DNA of 64,000 nt from Paraspadella gotoi (Eukaryota; Chaetognatha): contig CM119263.1 in assembly GCA_051294375.1 (NCBI GenBank), forward strand, positions 12,067,130-12,131,129, given 5' to 3'. Below the pieces are notes generated by a model that saw only the letters and a program-made list of their open reading frames with translations, ran no database searches and was not told the DNA's origin. The translations under genes and the position numbers were made by a program. Below are positions 25,501 through 39,819 of the stretch, one piece after another. How positions within the stretch are numbered: the stretch's first letter is position 1; the number at the start of each line of letters is the position of its first letter.

Positions 25501-28500
25501 CTTTTTCTTGAAGAGTTCTGTAAATCTAATAGACGTGAAAATTCTTACGAGCAATTCAATCTTTAAAAGTTGTTCTTACCAAAAAATCGCATATAGTTTT
25601 TATTAAATTAAGCAGATAACGAAATTTTATTTATTGTCTTAAAACATGTTTTACTGTATTTTAAAGACATAGAAATTCACTAATTTTTTTTAACTGAAGA
25701 ATGTCCAATATTTATCAATGGTATAAAAAATTATAATTATTAAAATTCCAAAATCATTGTCTAAAATACCCGAAGCAGGTATACAGCTCTAAATGATTGT
25801 GGGCAGTTCCGGGCATTGTTTGATCAGACTTTTTCTTCCCACATTCTTATTCACTAACAAATTTTTTTTCAGGCCATTAATACGATTTACCGGTACAATT
25901 TAAAGACAAATGCAAAAAGGTAATTTTTTTACGACTTTCACGTTTAATTATAATAATCAGACTTATTTTTATTTTTATTTTTATTTTTATCACGTGGTGA
26001 CCGTTCACCACATATTATACAATCGTTAATTATTAGTGGGGCCTGCTTAATAGGGATAATCAATGAAAAGGTAGCGAAATCGCCAACCAACTAGAACCAC
26101 ACCTGCGACTCCTGTGTGAATCGCCGGCGACATCGCTATTTGAATGAACTACAACTTAGCCTTCGTCTTAGGATAAATATTTAAAAAATATATACTTTAA
26201 TTATTTTTTTTTAAAAATCACTGAAAATTTTTTTTTCACCAATTGCTTTATGTAATAAATACAGGAGTTTGCTTTGTTCAATTTTTAAAATTTAGGTATC
26301 CTATAAAATGGTTCATACTTGTGTGCATATTTTTTATAATGAATTAAAGTTTTTCGATCTGGTATAGGAGCAGTAAGCTTTTCTTAACAAGCAGTACCAT
26401 TGGGACACACTGTACTTAGTTCATGCTATAAAAATTTAGTAAAAAATTTAACATGCATATACAATTATACATCATACTTGTGAATTCACGCGATCACCTT
26501 AAAGAGCGATCACATGACTCAAAATTTGATACGCTTGTGCTACCTCAGTTTTTAAAAAAATATAATTAAGAAAAAATGACGAAATTTCTATGCAGTGGGT
26601 CTCGAACAAAAACATAGCAACCCAGGATTGAAAATATCGTTCTTGTTTTTACAGATTAATTCAAATTGAAAATGCCCCGATTGAGGCAACAGAAATAGAA
26701 AAGCAGAAAGTTAACTATGATGAGTACAAAAACGGATTAACAGTGGATGTATTAATAACTAGTTACCTAGTTATAACACCTTTTTTTATCCATTTTATTA
26801 TTTTAGAGCGTATCACAGGAGCAAAACACGTTCAAGTAATTATCAATTCCATACATCATAGAATTATTGTAAAAGAACTGGATACAAAAAAGTATTCATA
26901 TACCCCGTGTCCTTTCGCGAGTGACACCGAAAAAATGGCAACTGTAATCGCATGGAAAATAAATCATGAATCGTTTTTTTTAATTGGTAGAAAAGAACTG
27001 GACATTTGTTGTTAACCAACAGTATGATTTTTCTTGTTGGTAACATTTCTTGACAGTATATCTATGTAACCGTAAAATTTATAAAGATTATTGATAGTCG
27101 GTGTTGCAGGTCTCGGTTTGGCATTTTTTATGATATATAAAACATATTTGTAATGAGTCTTCTTTATTTAATCTTCTTTATTTATTTTAGTGACTGTCTC
27201 TTAAGAGGAGGTCAAATTTGAAACTTCATCAATGTTATTTTCAAAATTTTTCTGATGATTAAAAAGTACTTAAAATTAACGTGAAAATAAATATAAGGTA
27301 ATGAACATGTAGCTTTTTTATCGTCGCAATCGCTTAGTGTTTGCGACAATATTGTAATGCTTTTGCGCATAAGTGGCGTCGGCGTCGTCGTCGTTGGCGT
27401 TGTCGTCGTCGTTCCAAATTATAGATCGCCTTTTTTATGATTAAATTTGGGTGTATGGTCGACTAAAATCCACCAACCGTTCATCAGCAGCCATTGGTGC
27501 CGGAGGCAAGTCATTCGCCTCCCAACCCAAAGGTCCGGGGTTCTAGCCCGGTGGTCGTCTGGCAGTTAAGAGGGACGGGGCGCTTAACCCGCCTGTAACA
27601 TGGTGTTACAGCCTGATCCGAAGCTCAGGGACTGCTTATATTGAACGGTTCTGTCATTAACACATATCAATAATTACTGTCTCTTCAGGTGTATGAAGCT
27701 AAAAATTTATATACAGCTTCTCATCATCGATGTACTTAAAATTGAGTCTGGACAGTTATTAAATATGTTTTGTTTACGTTTTATCAAAACAAACAAATTT
27801 TCTTTTATTTTCATGTTTCTTTCTCTCTCTTTTCTCTTTTAATTACATGTCCCTCTCCCTCTCTCTTTTCCCTAGTCACTGATTCATAGAGTCTATTAGA
27901 GAAAGGGAAAAAAACGAGTCTGCAGCTGGCTCTGCAGGGGCTCTTTCTTTTTCTCTTTCTCCTGCTGCTTCTGCTGCTGCCTTTTATTTTTTTTTATTTT
28001 TTCTGGGTGCCTCTGCAGGTGAAAACGATTTGGCTTTTTTCTCTCTCTCTCTCTCTCTCTCTGATTATTTTTTTTCCTCTTAAAACTTTTATTATCGTCA
28101 TTTATTCCCAAATTTACATCCGAGATTTTCATGGATTTTTTTCCCCAAATATTCTAAATATCAATCAGAATAATATTTTTTTTAAAATATATATTTACTT
28201 CACTTTGTTTTTTGTCTGGGAATGTTGACAGTGTTTAGAGAGGTCGCATTCGATCAAACTGCTCGCTTATGCGGGCTAAAAGTAAAACAAAAGTACCTAC
28301 AATAATGTCTCTCCAGACTTAGCACTTGCTAAAAATTAAACTCGAAAATAAGTTATTTTACCGTTTTATATTTATTATTCTTTATTATTTTTTTTTATTT
28401 TATTTTATTTTCTTTATTTTTCTCAAATTTGATTTTTTTAGTATCAAAATTTGTCGTCAATCCAGATTTTTCTTATGCTATTGCGACGATCCTTATGCTT

Positions 28501-31500
28501 TTAAGATTTTTAATTTAAGTTAATTCAAAAATCAAAATACCACTGAGAGCTAAAAAATGTAAATCAAGGGTATTAAAAAAGTTTTTAAGCATTAGTCATA
28601 TTATTGATCAATGCCCGAAAACAAAACCTGTACCAAGTTATAAGGATTAAAAAATAAAATATTTTATGTTACCCATTTAATAAAATTCTTTAAATTTTAT
28701 ATTAACTATAAATTTTTTACATGAAAATAAATTCATAAAATCACATAACATTTTATAAAAAAACCCTCTCATTATTATTCTGAAAAGTTACTATGCATCT
28801 AAGCATTAAACAAATATAAAATCTATATCACATTAAAGAGCAGGCAAAATGCTACATTTTGCATACTATACCTTTTAAATTTAACTAGGTTTTAATTGGT
28901 TATGACTATGTAAAACATTAAAAGGTAAAATAATCAAAAGTCGATCTATAAATATGATGAGTTCATTGGGGCCAAGAAATTAATACTAAAAAAAATTATT
29001 AGAATTATATAAAAATTGATCGATTTTAAAATGCCAGACGGCGATCTATAAAATGAGCCATAACTTAAGTATCTAGGGTTGTTGAGCAAACAATGTCAGA
29101 TCTGCCTATGATAATTAAGTGGTAATAAGCTAATCAGAGTGATCCTAACAGATAATAACATATCGTAACATAACAAATCATAATAGACTTCTAAATAAAT
29201 CTATGAAAAAATCTATAAATCAATTGATCTATCAATCATTACCAGTAGCTGCGTCAATACCAACTTGCATGATTTGGTCAACTTGCATAATTTGGTAATT
29301 TTGCATAATTTGGTCAACTTGCATAATTTTATCAACTAGCATTATTTGGTCAGCTGACAGAATTTGGTCAACAGGTGTAATTTGGTCAACAGGCCTAATA
29401 TGGTCAACTGGTATAAAATGAACAACTTGCTTAACTTGATCAACTGGCATAATTTGCTCAACAGGCATAATTTGGTCAACATCCATCCTATCACGAGAAA
29501 TTGAAGTTTAATGCTAAGGGGGGACGGACAGACGGACGGACAGATGGACATCATTTTTTTTTTCATAATTTATTATAATTCGATGTTCTGATATGATAAA
29601 AATTATTTACCGACAAGATGTTGGGGTGGGACCGACGGAGAGAGTGAGAGTCGGAATCTGCTGATAAGCAGATCCGACTAAAAATCGGCGCAGATTTCTT
29701 GCGACGTCCACAGATTCGTGATGGAAAACTTTCGAGAGCAATGTCGCGTTTGTCTCGATATGCAGGAATGGCTTTTTGAGCATGTTCTTACCCGCTTTTA
29801 GCATTTTTTTTTTAGAGAGAAGAAAGTATTTATGAAATTGTTAACAACGATTTTTATGAGGAGACGGACATGTTTCGGCTTGTTGGATTCAAGCCTTCAT
29901 CAGCATTTGACATTCATTAAAAAGTTGTGTAAAAGAAGAGTGTGAGAGAGAGAGAGAAAGAGAGAGAGAGGATAAAAGTTTTCCAACAAAGTGGTGAAAC
30001 AGAATAGTGGTCAGATGTGAGGACAGGTTGAAAGTGAGGGAAGATTGTGAAAAGTAGTGAAACTTGTTAGAGAGAGAGAGAGAGAGAGAGAAACAGAAAC
30101 AACAGGGATAAATAAATAATAAAGATGCATTTTTGTAATGTACAACAAAGATAAAAGAGTTTGAAAAACTCTCTCTCTCACACTCTTCTTTTACACAAAA
30201 TTTTTAATGAATGTCAAATGCTGATGAAGGCTTAAATCCAACAAGCTGAAACATGTCCGTCTCTTAATAAAAATCGTTGTTATCATTTTCATAAATACTT
30301 TGCTTTCTCTAAAACTAAAAACAACGAAAAGAAAGGATTATCCCATCATTTTTTTTATATTTTACCAAACGTCCTTTACCTAAATCTGTATTATTTGTTA
30401 TTTTATATTAAATATTTGAATTAAGTATTCAAATTTTTTTTGTTGTCACTCGCGAAAGTTTTCAGTTTAAGTCATTGAAGTAATTACAATTATTAATAAC
30501 AAATATTAATAACTTCTTTAACCCCTTCATCAGCCCCTTCACACCATATTTTTTCCCTCTTTCTCTCATTTTTCATTTGTTATTTTTAAACCTTATTTAT
30601 AAACCAATTCTATAAATCACTTTTCGGTTGGTCAGTCGGTATATCTATCCGTCGGTTTGTTCCACTTACGTTAAAAACGCTTATAACTTGCCTATAGTTT
30701 GTTGCTCATTTGTTCTCATTTGTTAAAAATCAAATCTAAGCGACTACTTGCGTCGCCTTTTGTTTTTAAAGAAATCTTATAAACTATAAAGAATAAATGA
30801 CATGTTAAGTAAAAAAAAGAGTAATGCTTCGCAGTGTAATTGCCAAATTAACTCATGATTACAATTATATAAATCAATTGTTTTTACGACTATTACCGCC
30901 CTAGTTGAAATAACGTTAAAGTTCAGTAAAAATAAAGTCATACTATTAAAGTTTAAACTTAAATTTTATAATGAAATTGCAACTATTCCATACAGTTATC
31001 AAAACTATAAAATTTCTCTAGTCATTTCTCTTTTAATTTAAAGCTTGTTAAGTCAATCGTTTTTTCAAGGTTCTTTCAGGATTATGGATTACTTATTATT
31101 GGTTTGTCACATTTGTTTGGGATATTTTGTTTTATCATTTGTCTGTCCTACTCCTAATTCTTTTGGTCGTGGCCTTTAATTATACAACATTATTGAACGC
31201 TGGACTCGATAAAGTGTACGTATCTTATATTCGCTATCATTATAGTCATCAATGGTAGTAATACGAGGGCTTTAGACTTGCGAGAGAGTGCATCCAACGA
31301 CTGCAAAAACTACTGTAGTCGGGCAATGCATCATATAAGCATGATTCCTTAAGTCGTAACCCGGTGGCTCATTGAGTAATACCATCAGCAAATGACCATT
31401 ACGATTATCATAACCATCCCAGGGGGAGTGTGGATTCTTTAAACAAATTTGAGCAAACAATGTCGGATATGCCCACGATCATTATCGGTAATTAATTAAT

Positions 31501-34500
31501 TAATTAATAAATAATTAATAATTAATTCAAGTTATTTAGTAATTAATTTATTCAAGGTAATTATTTGTGTGAAGAAGGCTTGAATACCAAAGCCGAAACA
31601 TGTCTGTTTAATAAAAACAAATTCGTTGAAAACTAATAAAAACTTTGTTTTTCTCTAAAGGTAATTATTTAATTAATTAGCCAATTAATTTATTAATTTG
31701 AAATTATTAATATGGCTCTATACCCTAGTAATTAATTTTTAATATTATTTATAGATAGGAAAAGCCAAAAAAATTTTTAGAATTTTTAAATTTTTAAAAC
31801 CAGATTCAGATAGCTCATAAAAAGTTGTCTACACAAGTATAATTCTTTTTTAAATATTTTTATAATAAGTGTGTCAAAAAATAAGAAAAACCGTAAAAAT
31901 AATCAACATCATCATCTTTCAATAATTTTATCCAGTTTTTTTCATATTTTCACTTAAAAAACATAAGACTTTTTAAAAGCTGTATTATGTTTCTTGTTTA
32001 ACTTTTTATGCTCTATCAGAATCCATCAAAAAATTTTAAGATTTCCTAACAAAAAATTATTTGCTCTATATAGTAATATAATATTTTTAATTAGGCTAGT
32101 TCCCTCAGAAGAAAGCATTTTTGACAAAAAAATATTTGAATATCATAATCTATGGTCATGATAGATTATTTAACGTTGTATACATTAGCATTTAAATTTC
32201 ATCGGCAATGGCTACTTAAAGAAACGTATTAGATAGCTGAATTTCAAAGGGATAATGAAAAATGAAACAAAGTTAATTGAAAGTTAAAATGATTAGTCCA
32301 AGCCCCATTAAAATCGCTGATGAAGGTTCGAAAATAAGAACTGAAACATGTTCGAAATATTATTTTATCCTTAGAAATGGCAATTCAAACACAACGAAAG
32401 AAAGGAAATACCAAGGCTGGGCAGACTAATTTTTATGTTACAGCTTTCATAATTATATAACTCTCTTTACTTTTTTAAGGGCTTCCGAAAATATTAATAT
32501 TGATAATATTTGAGTGGGTAGAGGATTAAGCAAGAAATAAAGTTTTTTGAAATCATTTAAGTGAAAAGTTCAAAATAGAAAATGCAAAAATTAGTTTAAT
32601 AAATTTAATGTTAAATTTTTCTATAAACTGTAAAAGCATGTAACAACAAATGATCGTAGGCAGATCCGATATTATTTCTTCAAACTTCTTAAATAACAAG
32701 TTATTCCTACTCAATCTATCTCCATTTTAAGATGAAAATAGCTTCGTCTACTGTACTATATACCATTATTCATTACAGCTTGATTTACCAGCATAATAAA
32801 AACGCCAAATACTGCATCCTTAAAAGCAAATGAAAATATATAAAACAAATGGGAGCTGAGACATTCCAAAGAGAAGAGAAATAACGTACTTAAAGTAATA
32901 TCTTAATAATCAATTTTGAAAAAAATAACCATGGGCAATCTTGCCGATTTATTAATGAATCAAAAAATTGTTATTATGGTTGTACCGACCATCGAGTATC
33001 GACAATAGTTAATTTTATATCATATGTAACAAATCTATGAGAAATAATAATCCTTGAGGTTAAAAAAATTTAATACTTATAGTTAGTCCTCATAGTTGAC
33101 CACTGTCCTTTCTCAAATCTGTGTTGGAAACTTGCCTATTCCCTCTCTCTCTCTCTCTCTCAATCTTTTCTTCATGCACACAATTTTGTTCAAATTCACA
33201 AACTCTTTTTAACGCTGATGAAGGCTTGTAACTGAGCCGAAACATATCCGTTATTAATAAAAATAAATCGTTGTTGAAAACTAATTTCAAACTCTTCTAA
33301 TCATTACACAATGAAACGAAAGGATTACACCACAATACTTTTTAACATAATTTTTAAGTGGGAAATTAAAAATCGGTATTTTAAATATAGTTTGTTACGA
33401 ATTAACAAACTCAATATTTTGACGAATACCAAATTCTCTACTTTTCCCGATGCTCTTTAGTTCTTTCTTTGCTGACTCGAAGATTTTAATGGAACAGCAT
33501 TAAACTAATCCATTATTGTATTAATTATTGTGTTAAAATATTTTTTTGCAAAAATGTTCCGAAATGAGTAATTCGCTAATTAATATTATTATATCGCTAT
33601 ATAATGTCAAAAATTTTTTTGGATATGTTAAGTTTTTTTAATTTATTCTGATAGAGCTTAAAAAGTTAAGCAAAAAATATAATTACAACTTTTTAAAATT
33701 TTAATGTTTTATTATTAAAAATTAGTAAAAACTGTTAAAATCATTGGATGATGATGATGATGATGATTTTTTAAGGTTTTTTTTATTTTAACCCACTTAT
33801 CATCAAAATATTGAAAAAAGAATTATACTTTGTGTAGATAACTTTTCATAAGCTATTTGAATCTGCTTTTAAAAATAAAAAATTCAAAAAAAAATTTTGA
33901 CATTTCTTATCTATAAATAAATATTAAAAAATTAATTACTAATTGCTTCTTGCCATTTTATAAAATTTTGCTCCATTGAAAGTTTTCTCAGAAATGTTTG
34001 AAGTTTCATTTGGAAAGGTTCCCAAATCAAACTTCTGACCCACCCCATTGACGAAGCTTGGCTCTATCGAAGAAGCCTTTTTTCAAAGCAATTACTAGCG
34101 ACATCTTTTGTTTAAACTTAGTACGGATTCCGAGGCAGTGCATGGCGGATTCAACGATTTAAACTTCGTTTTGACTTTTGTCAACTTCGTTAATCTTTCA
34201 CTGCGTTTTTTTATCTCGTTCTGGCTCTGCAGCTATTGGACTATGGTTATCATCGATCAAACATTTGGTTATCATCGCATCAATGAATGATTATCAACAA
34301 TTAATGAATGACTATCATCATATCAGTAAATGACTATCATCGCGTCAATGAATGATTATCATCACATCCATAAATACTAAGCAACGCATCAATTAATAAT
34401 AATGAATAACTTTCATCGCAGTGAGGCAGTTTAAATGAGTGCCTATTTTCTTTGTTTCAATTTGATTCAAATATTTTTTGTTTGAATTTCCAATTCATTA

Positions 34501-37500
34501 TGATTTACTGCAATATGCAAATTAGATTATATTACTTTTCCATTGATTTTTCTTGATAGTAACGTCTGGCGAGATCACTATTCTTAAGATTTTTTGTACA
34601 ATATTGGCCCATTTTAGAGTAATGATTTTTTAAACTTTGTTCGGATTTATGTTTTTTTACACCACTAAGTCGATTTAAAAAACCGCGCTCACAAGCAAAT
34701 GGTATTTGATAATTTTTGATAGAAGGACTCTATAATTCACTTCTCTGGTCTGTCGGTCCGCCCCCTCAATCTTGTCGGGCATTATCTTATATCATGTCAG
34801 AACATCGAATTATGAAAAATTATGCAAAAAAAAACGAGTGTCTGTCCGTCCGTCCTGTCCCACCTTAGCAAAAAAACACCAATTACTTGTGATTGGAATG
34901 GATAGATTGGAATGAAATTTTGTGTATGGGTAGGAAGTGTGTGATTGAGCTGGATATGATGTTTCGATGGAATCGTCCAAGTGGAAATGCATTTAAATGG
35001 AAAAAACAAAAAAATTATATTTCACTATTTGAACATCAATTATCATGAGTGGATGGGGAGGATTGGCTTGAAATTTTGTTATTTGGGTAGAAAAGTGTGT
35101 GATTAGAACTGGAAATCAAGTTTTGATGGAATCGTTTGAGTGGAAATGATTTAAATAGAAAACAAGAAATCTGTTTCACTAATCGATTATGCAATCTTTT
35201 TCGTTTAAATATAATGCAATGTATTAATATAATAAAATAATTAATCAGTTAATTAATCAATTAGTCAATAATTAATCAATAATTAATTAATCAGTCAATT
35301 TAATCAAAACAAACATTTCAGATCNNNNNNNNNNNNNNNNNNNNNNNNNATAAGTAAATGCCCGACAAGATTGAGGGGGCGGACCGACAGACCGAGAAAG
35401 TGAATTATAGAGTCTTTATAAAAAATTATCAAATACCATTTTGCTTGTGAGGCGGTTTTTAATCGACTTAGTGGTGTAAAAAAAACATAAATCCGAACAA
35501 AAGTTTAAAAAATCATTACTCTAAAATGGCCAATATTGTACAAAAAATCTTAAGAATAGTGATCTCGCCAGACGTTACTATCAAAGAAAATCAATGGAAA
35601 AGTAATATAATCTAATTTGCATATTGCAGTAAATCATAATGAATTGGAAATTCAAACAAAAAATATTTGAATCAATATGAAACAAAGAAAATAGGCACTC
35701 ATTTAAACTGCCTCACTGCGATGAAAGTTATTCATTATTATTAATTGATGCGTTGCTTAGTATTTATGGATGTGATGATAATCATTCATTGACGCGATGA
35801 TAGTCATTTACTGATATGATGATAGTCATTCATTAATTGTTGATAATCATTCATTGATGCGATGATAACCAAATGTTTGATGCGATGATAACCATAGTCC
35901 AATAGCTGCAGAGCCAGAACGAGATAAAAAAACGCAGTGAAAGATTAACGAAGTTGACAAAAGTCAAAACGAAGTTTAAATCGTTGAATCCGCCATGCAC
36001 TGCCTCGGAATCCGTACTAAGTTTAAACAAAAGATGTCGCTAGTAATTGCTTTGAAAAAAGGCCTTCTTCGATAGAGCCAAGCTTCGTCAATGGGGTGGG
36101 TCAGAAGTTTGATTTGGGAACCTTTCAAATGAAACTTCAAACATTTCTGAGAAAACTTTCAATGGAGCAAAATTTTCATAAAATGGCAAGAAGCATTAGT
36201 AATTAATTTTTTAATATTTATTTATAGATAAGAAATGTCAAAATTTTTTTTTGAATTTTTTATTTTTAAAAGCAGATTCAAATAGCTTATGAAAAGTTAT
36301 CTACACAAAGTATAATTCTTTTTTCAATATTTTGATGATAAGTGGGTTAAAATTAAAAAAAACCTTAAAAAATCATCATCATCATCATCATCCAATGATT
36401 TTAACAGTTTTTACTAATTTTTAATAATAAAACATTAAAATTTTAAAAAGTTGTAATTATATTTTTTGCTTAACTTTTTAAGCTCTATCAGAATAAATTA
36501 AAAAAACTTAACATATCCAAAAAAATTTTTGACATTATATAGCGATATAATAATATTAATTAGCGAATTACTCATGGTTCGGAACATTTTTGCAAAAAAA
36601 TATTTTAACACAATATTAATACCAATAATGGATTAGTTTAATGCTGTTCCCATTAAAATTCTTCGAGTCAGCAAAGAAAGAACTAAAGAGCATCGGGAAA
36701 AGTAGAGAATTTGGTATTCGTCAAAATATTGAGTTTGTTAATTCGTAACAAACTATATTTAAAATACCGATTTTTAATTTCCCACTTAAAAATTATGTTA
36801 AAAAGTATTGTGGTGTAATCCTTTCGTTTCATTGTGTAATGATTAGAAGAGTTTGAAATTAGTTTTCAACAACGATTTATTTTTATTAATAACGGATATG
36901 TTTCGGCTCAGTTACAAGCCTTCATCAGCGTTAAAAAGAGTTTGTGAATTTGAAACAAAATTGTGTGCATGAAGAAAAGATTGAGAGAGAGAGAGAGAGA
37001 GGGAATAGGCAAAGTTTCCAACACAGATTTGAGAAAGGACAGTGGTCAACTATGAGGACTAACTATAAGTATTAAATTTTTTTTAACCTCAAGGATTATT
37101 AATTTCTCATAAGATTTGTTACATATGATATAAAATTAACTATTGTCGATACTCGATGGTCGGTACAACCATAATAACAATTTTTGATTCATTAATAAAT
37201 CGGCAAGATTGCCCATGGTTATTTTTTTCAAATTGATTATTAAGATATTACTTTACAGGTACGTTATTTCTCTTCTCTTTGGAATGTCTCAGCTCCCATT
37301 TGTTTATATATTTTCATTTGCTTTTAAGGATGCAGTATTTGGCGTTTTTATTATGCTGGTAAATCAAGCTGTAATGAATAATGGTATATAGTACAGTAGA
37401 CGAAGCTATTTTCATCTTAAAATGGAGATAGATTGAGTAGGAATAACTTGTTATTTAAGAAGTTTGAAGAAATAATATCGGATCTGCCTACGATCATTTG

Positions 37501-39786
37501 TTGTTACATGCTTTTACAGTTTATAGAAAAATTTAACATTAAATTTATTAAACTAATTTTTGCATTTTCTATTTTGAACTTTTCACTTAAATGATTTCAA
37601 AAAACTTTATTTCTTGCTTAATCCTCTACCCACTCAAAATATTATCAATATTAATATTTTCGGAAGCCCTTAAAAAAGTAAAGAGAGTTATATAATTATG
37701 AAAGCTGTAACATAAAAATTAGTCTGCCCAGCCTTGGTATTTCCTTTCTTTCGTTGTGTTTGAATTGCCATTTCTAAGGATAAAATAATATTTCGAACAT
37801 GTTTCAGTTCTTATTTTCGAACCTTCATCAGCGATTTTAATGGGGCTTGGACTAATCATTTTAACTTTCAATTAACTTTGTTTCATTTTTCATTATCCCT
37901 TTGAAATTCAGCTATCTAATACGTTTCTTTAAGTAGCCATTGCCGATGAAATTTAAATGCTAATGTATACAACGTTAAAATAATCTATCATGACCATAGA
38001 TTATGATATTCAAATATTTTTTTGTCAAAAATGCTTTCTTCTGAGGGAACTAGCCTAATTAAAAATATTATATTACTATATAGAGCAAATAATTTTTGTT
38101 AGGAAATCTTAAAATTTTTTGATGGATTCTGATAGAGCATAAAAAGTTAAACAAGAAACATAATTACAGCTTTTAAAAAGTCCTATGTTTTTTAAGTGAA
38201 AATATGAAAAAAACTGATAAAATTATTGAAAGATGATGATGTTGATTATTTTTTACGGTTTTTCTTATTTTTGACACACTTATTATAAAAATATTTAAAA
38301 AAGAATTATACTTTGTGTAGACAACTTTTTATGAGCTATCTGAATCTGGTTTTAAAATTTAAAAATTCTAAAAAATTTTTTTGGCTTTTCCTATCTATAA
38401 ATAAATATTAAAAAATTAATTACTAGGGTATAGAGCCATATTAAATAATTTTTTTGTCCATTGAAATTATTCTTAAAAATGTTGAAATATTCGTTTGAGC
38501 ATGTACTCACTTTAAATTTTTGACTCACCCCATTGAGTTGGGCTACCCCTACTTTAAGGCGGGAAAAGTAGTTTTCTTTGATAGGAAAACGTTTAAAAAA
38601 TGTCTTGAATCAAAGAAACGAAAAGAAATGAATTGAATAAAAAAAATGAAATGAACTTAATTGAATGAAATTAATTAAAAAGTAAACAATTATCTCGCCC
38701 AAGACGGACCTAAGCCCGTCCGGTGAGATAAAAAGTGGCTACTTTTTTTCGCCACAGTGTAGTGATCATATCATTTTCCTTTCTTAACTCCAGCTCATCA
38801 ATATATTGGGAATGTTTGTGCCTCCTATGATCATGATTCTTATTAATTTGATAACAGAAAATAAAGATTTTTTAGATGGTGTTGGACAATTTTTTGAATT
38901 GCTTCTTTCTCCTTATGCTCTTTCAATTGCGTTTAGTAATTTAAATGAAGTAAGTATATTAGGCAATTAAAAATTTATTTTATTTAAATTACCTTTTTAA
39001 TTTTTATTGGTTACAGCAGTTCCAACTCATTATTAAACAAGTTTGAACAAACAACGTCGGATCTGCCAACATTAGTTACGCTCATCAGCTAATGAAATGA
39101 TAACTCATTGTAAATATTAAAAATTTTTAGTCGAATCTGCTTATCAGCAGATGCCGACTCTATAATCCACTTTGTCGGTCCATCATTCGCCCCCCAAAAA
39201 ATATTGTCGGTAATATTGTCACTTATATCATCTCAGGACATCAAATTATGATAAATTAAGCAAAAAAACGATATTCGTCCTACCTCAGTGTGGTTGTCTG
39301 TCCGTACTCGTGGTTGGATGGATGGATTGAGATGAAATTTTGTATGTCGGTAGAAAAGTGTATGATAGAGTTTCGATGGAATCGGGCGAGTGGAAATGAG
39401 TTTAACATAATGAAAATAAGTCAAGTTATAATCCTTTAAAATGAAAGATATTATAAGTAAATAATATTAAAACAAGTTTGAGCAAACAATGTAGGATCTG
39501 CCTACGATAATTAAGTGGTAATAAGCTAACTTATCCAAAAAAGTTGAATCCTTCCCTCTTTCCATACATTTATTTGTTTGTCCATCCATCTGTAACTTTA
39601 ACCTATCATTACACTTGAGTAAATTGATGGATTGATCTGAAATTTTGTGTGTGGCCAGAAAAGAGGTGGATTGAGCTTAATCTTAAGTTTGGACAAAACC
39701 ATTCTGGTAGAAATTAATTTAAATTAAAAAAATATAAAATAATTTTAACTATTTATTTTTTCATTTTAAAAAGTAAAAATATATAA

Positions 39787-39819
<33 letters not shown>

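Larger units (their letters stand above)
31711..35324. repeat. Left arm of the 6.7-kb palindrome
   Basis: From ATATGGCTCTATACCCTAGT inward, the sequence is the reverse complement of 35350-38441, with scattered single-base indels. It contains hammerhead copies h (32305-32375) and i (33205-33262), the mirror of exon 13, a GATGATGATGATGATGAT run, a minisatellite and an M element next to the gap. Confidence 0.93.

Noticed and set aside
29232-29486. 84-residue 'VDQIMQ' repeat protein
   Set aside because: It is the minus-strand reading of an 18-bp minisatellite inside an M element; no splice or start context.
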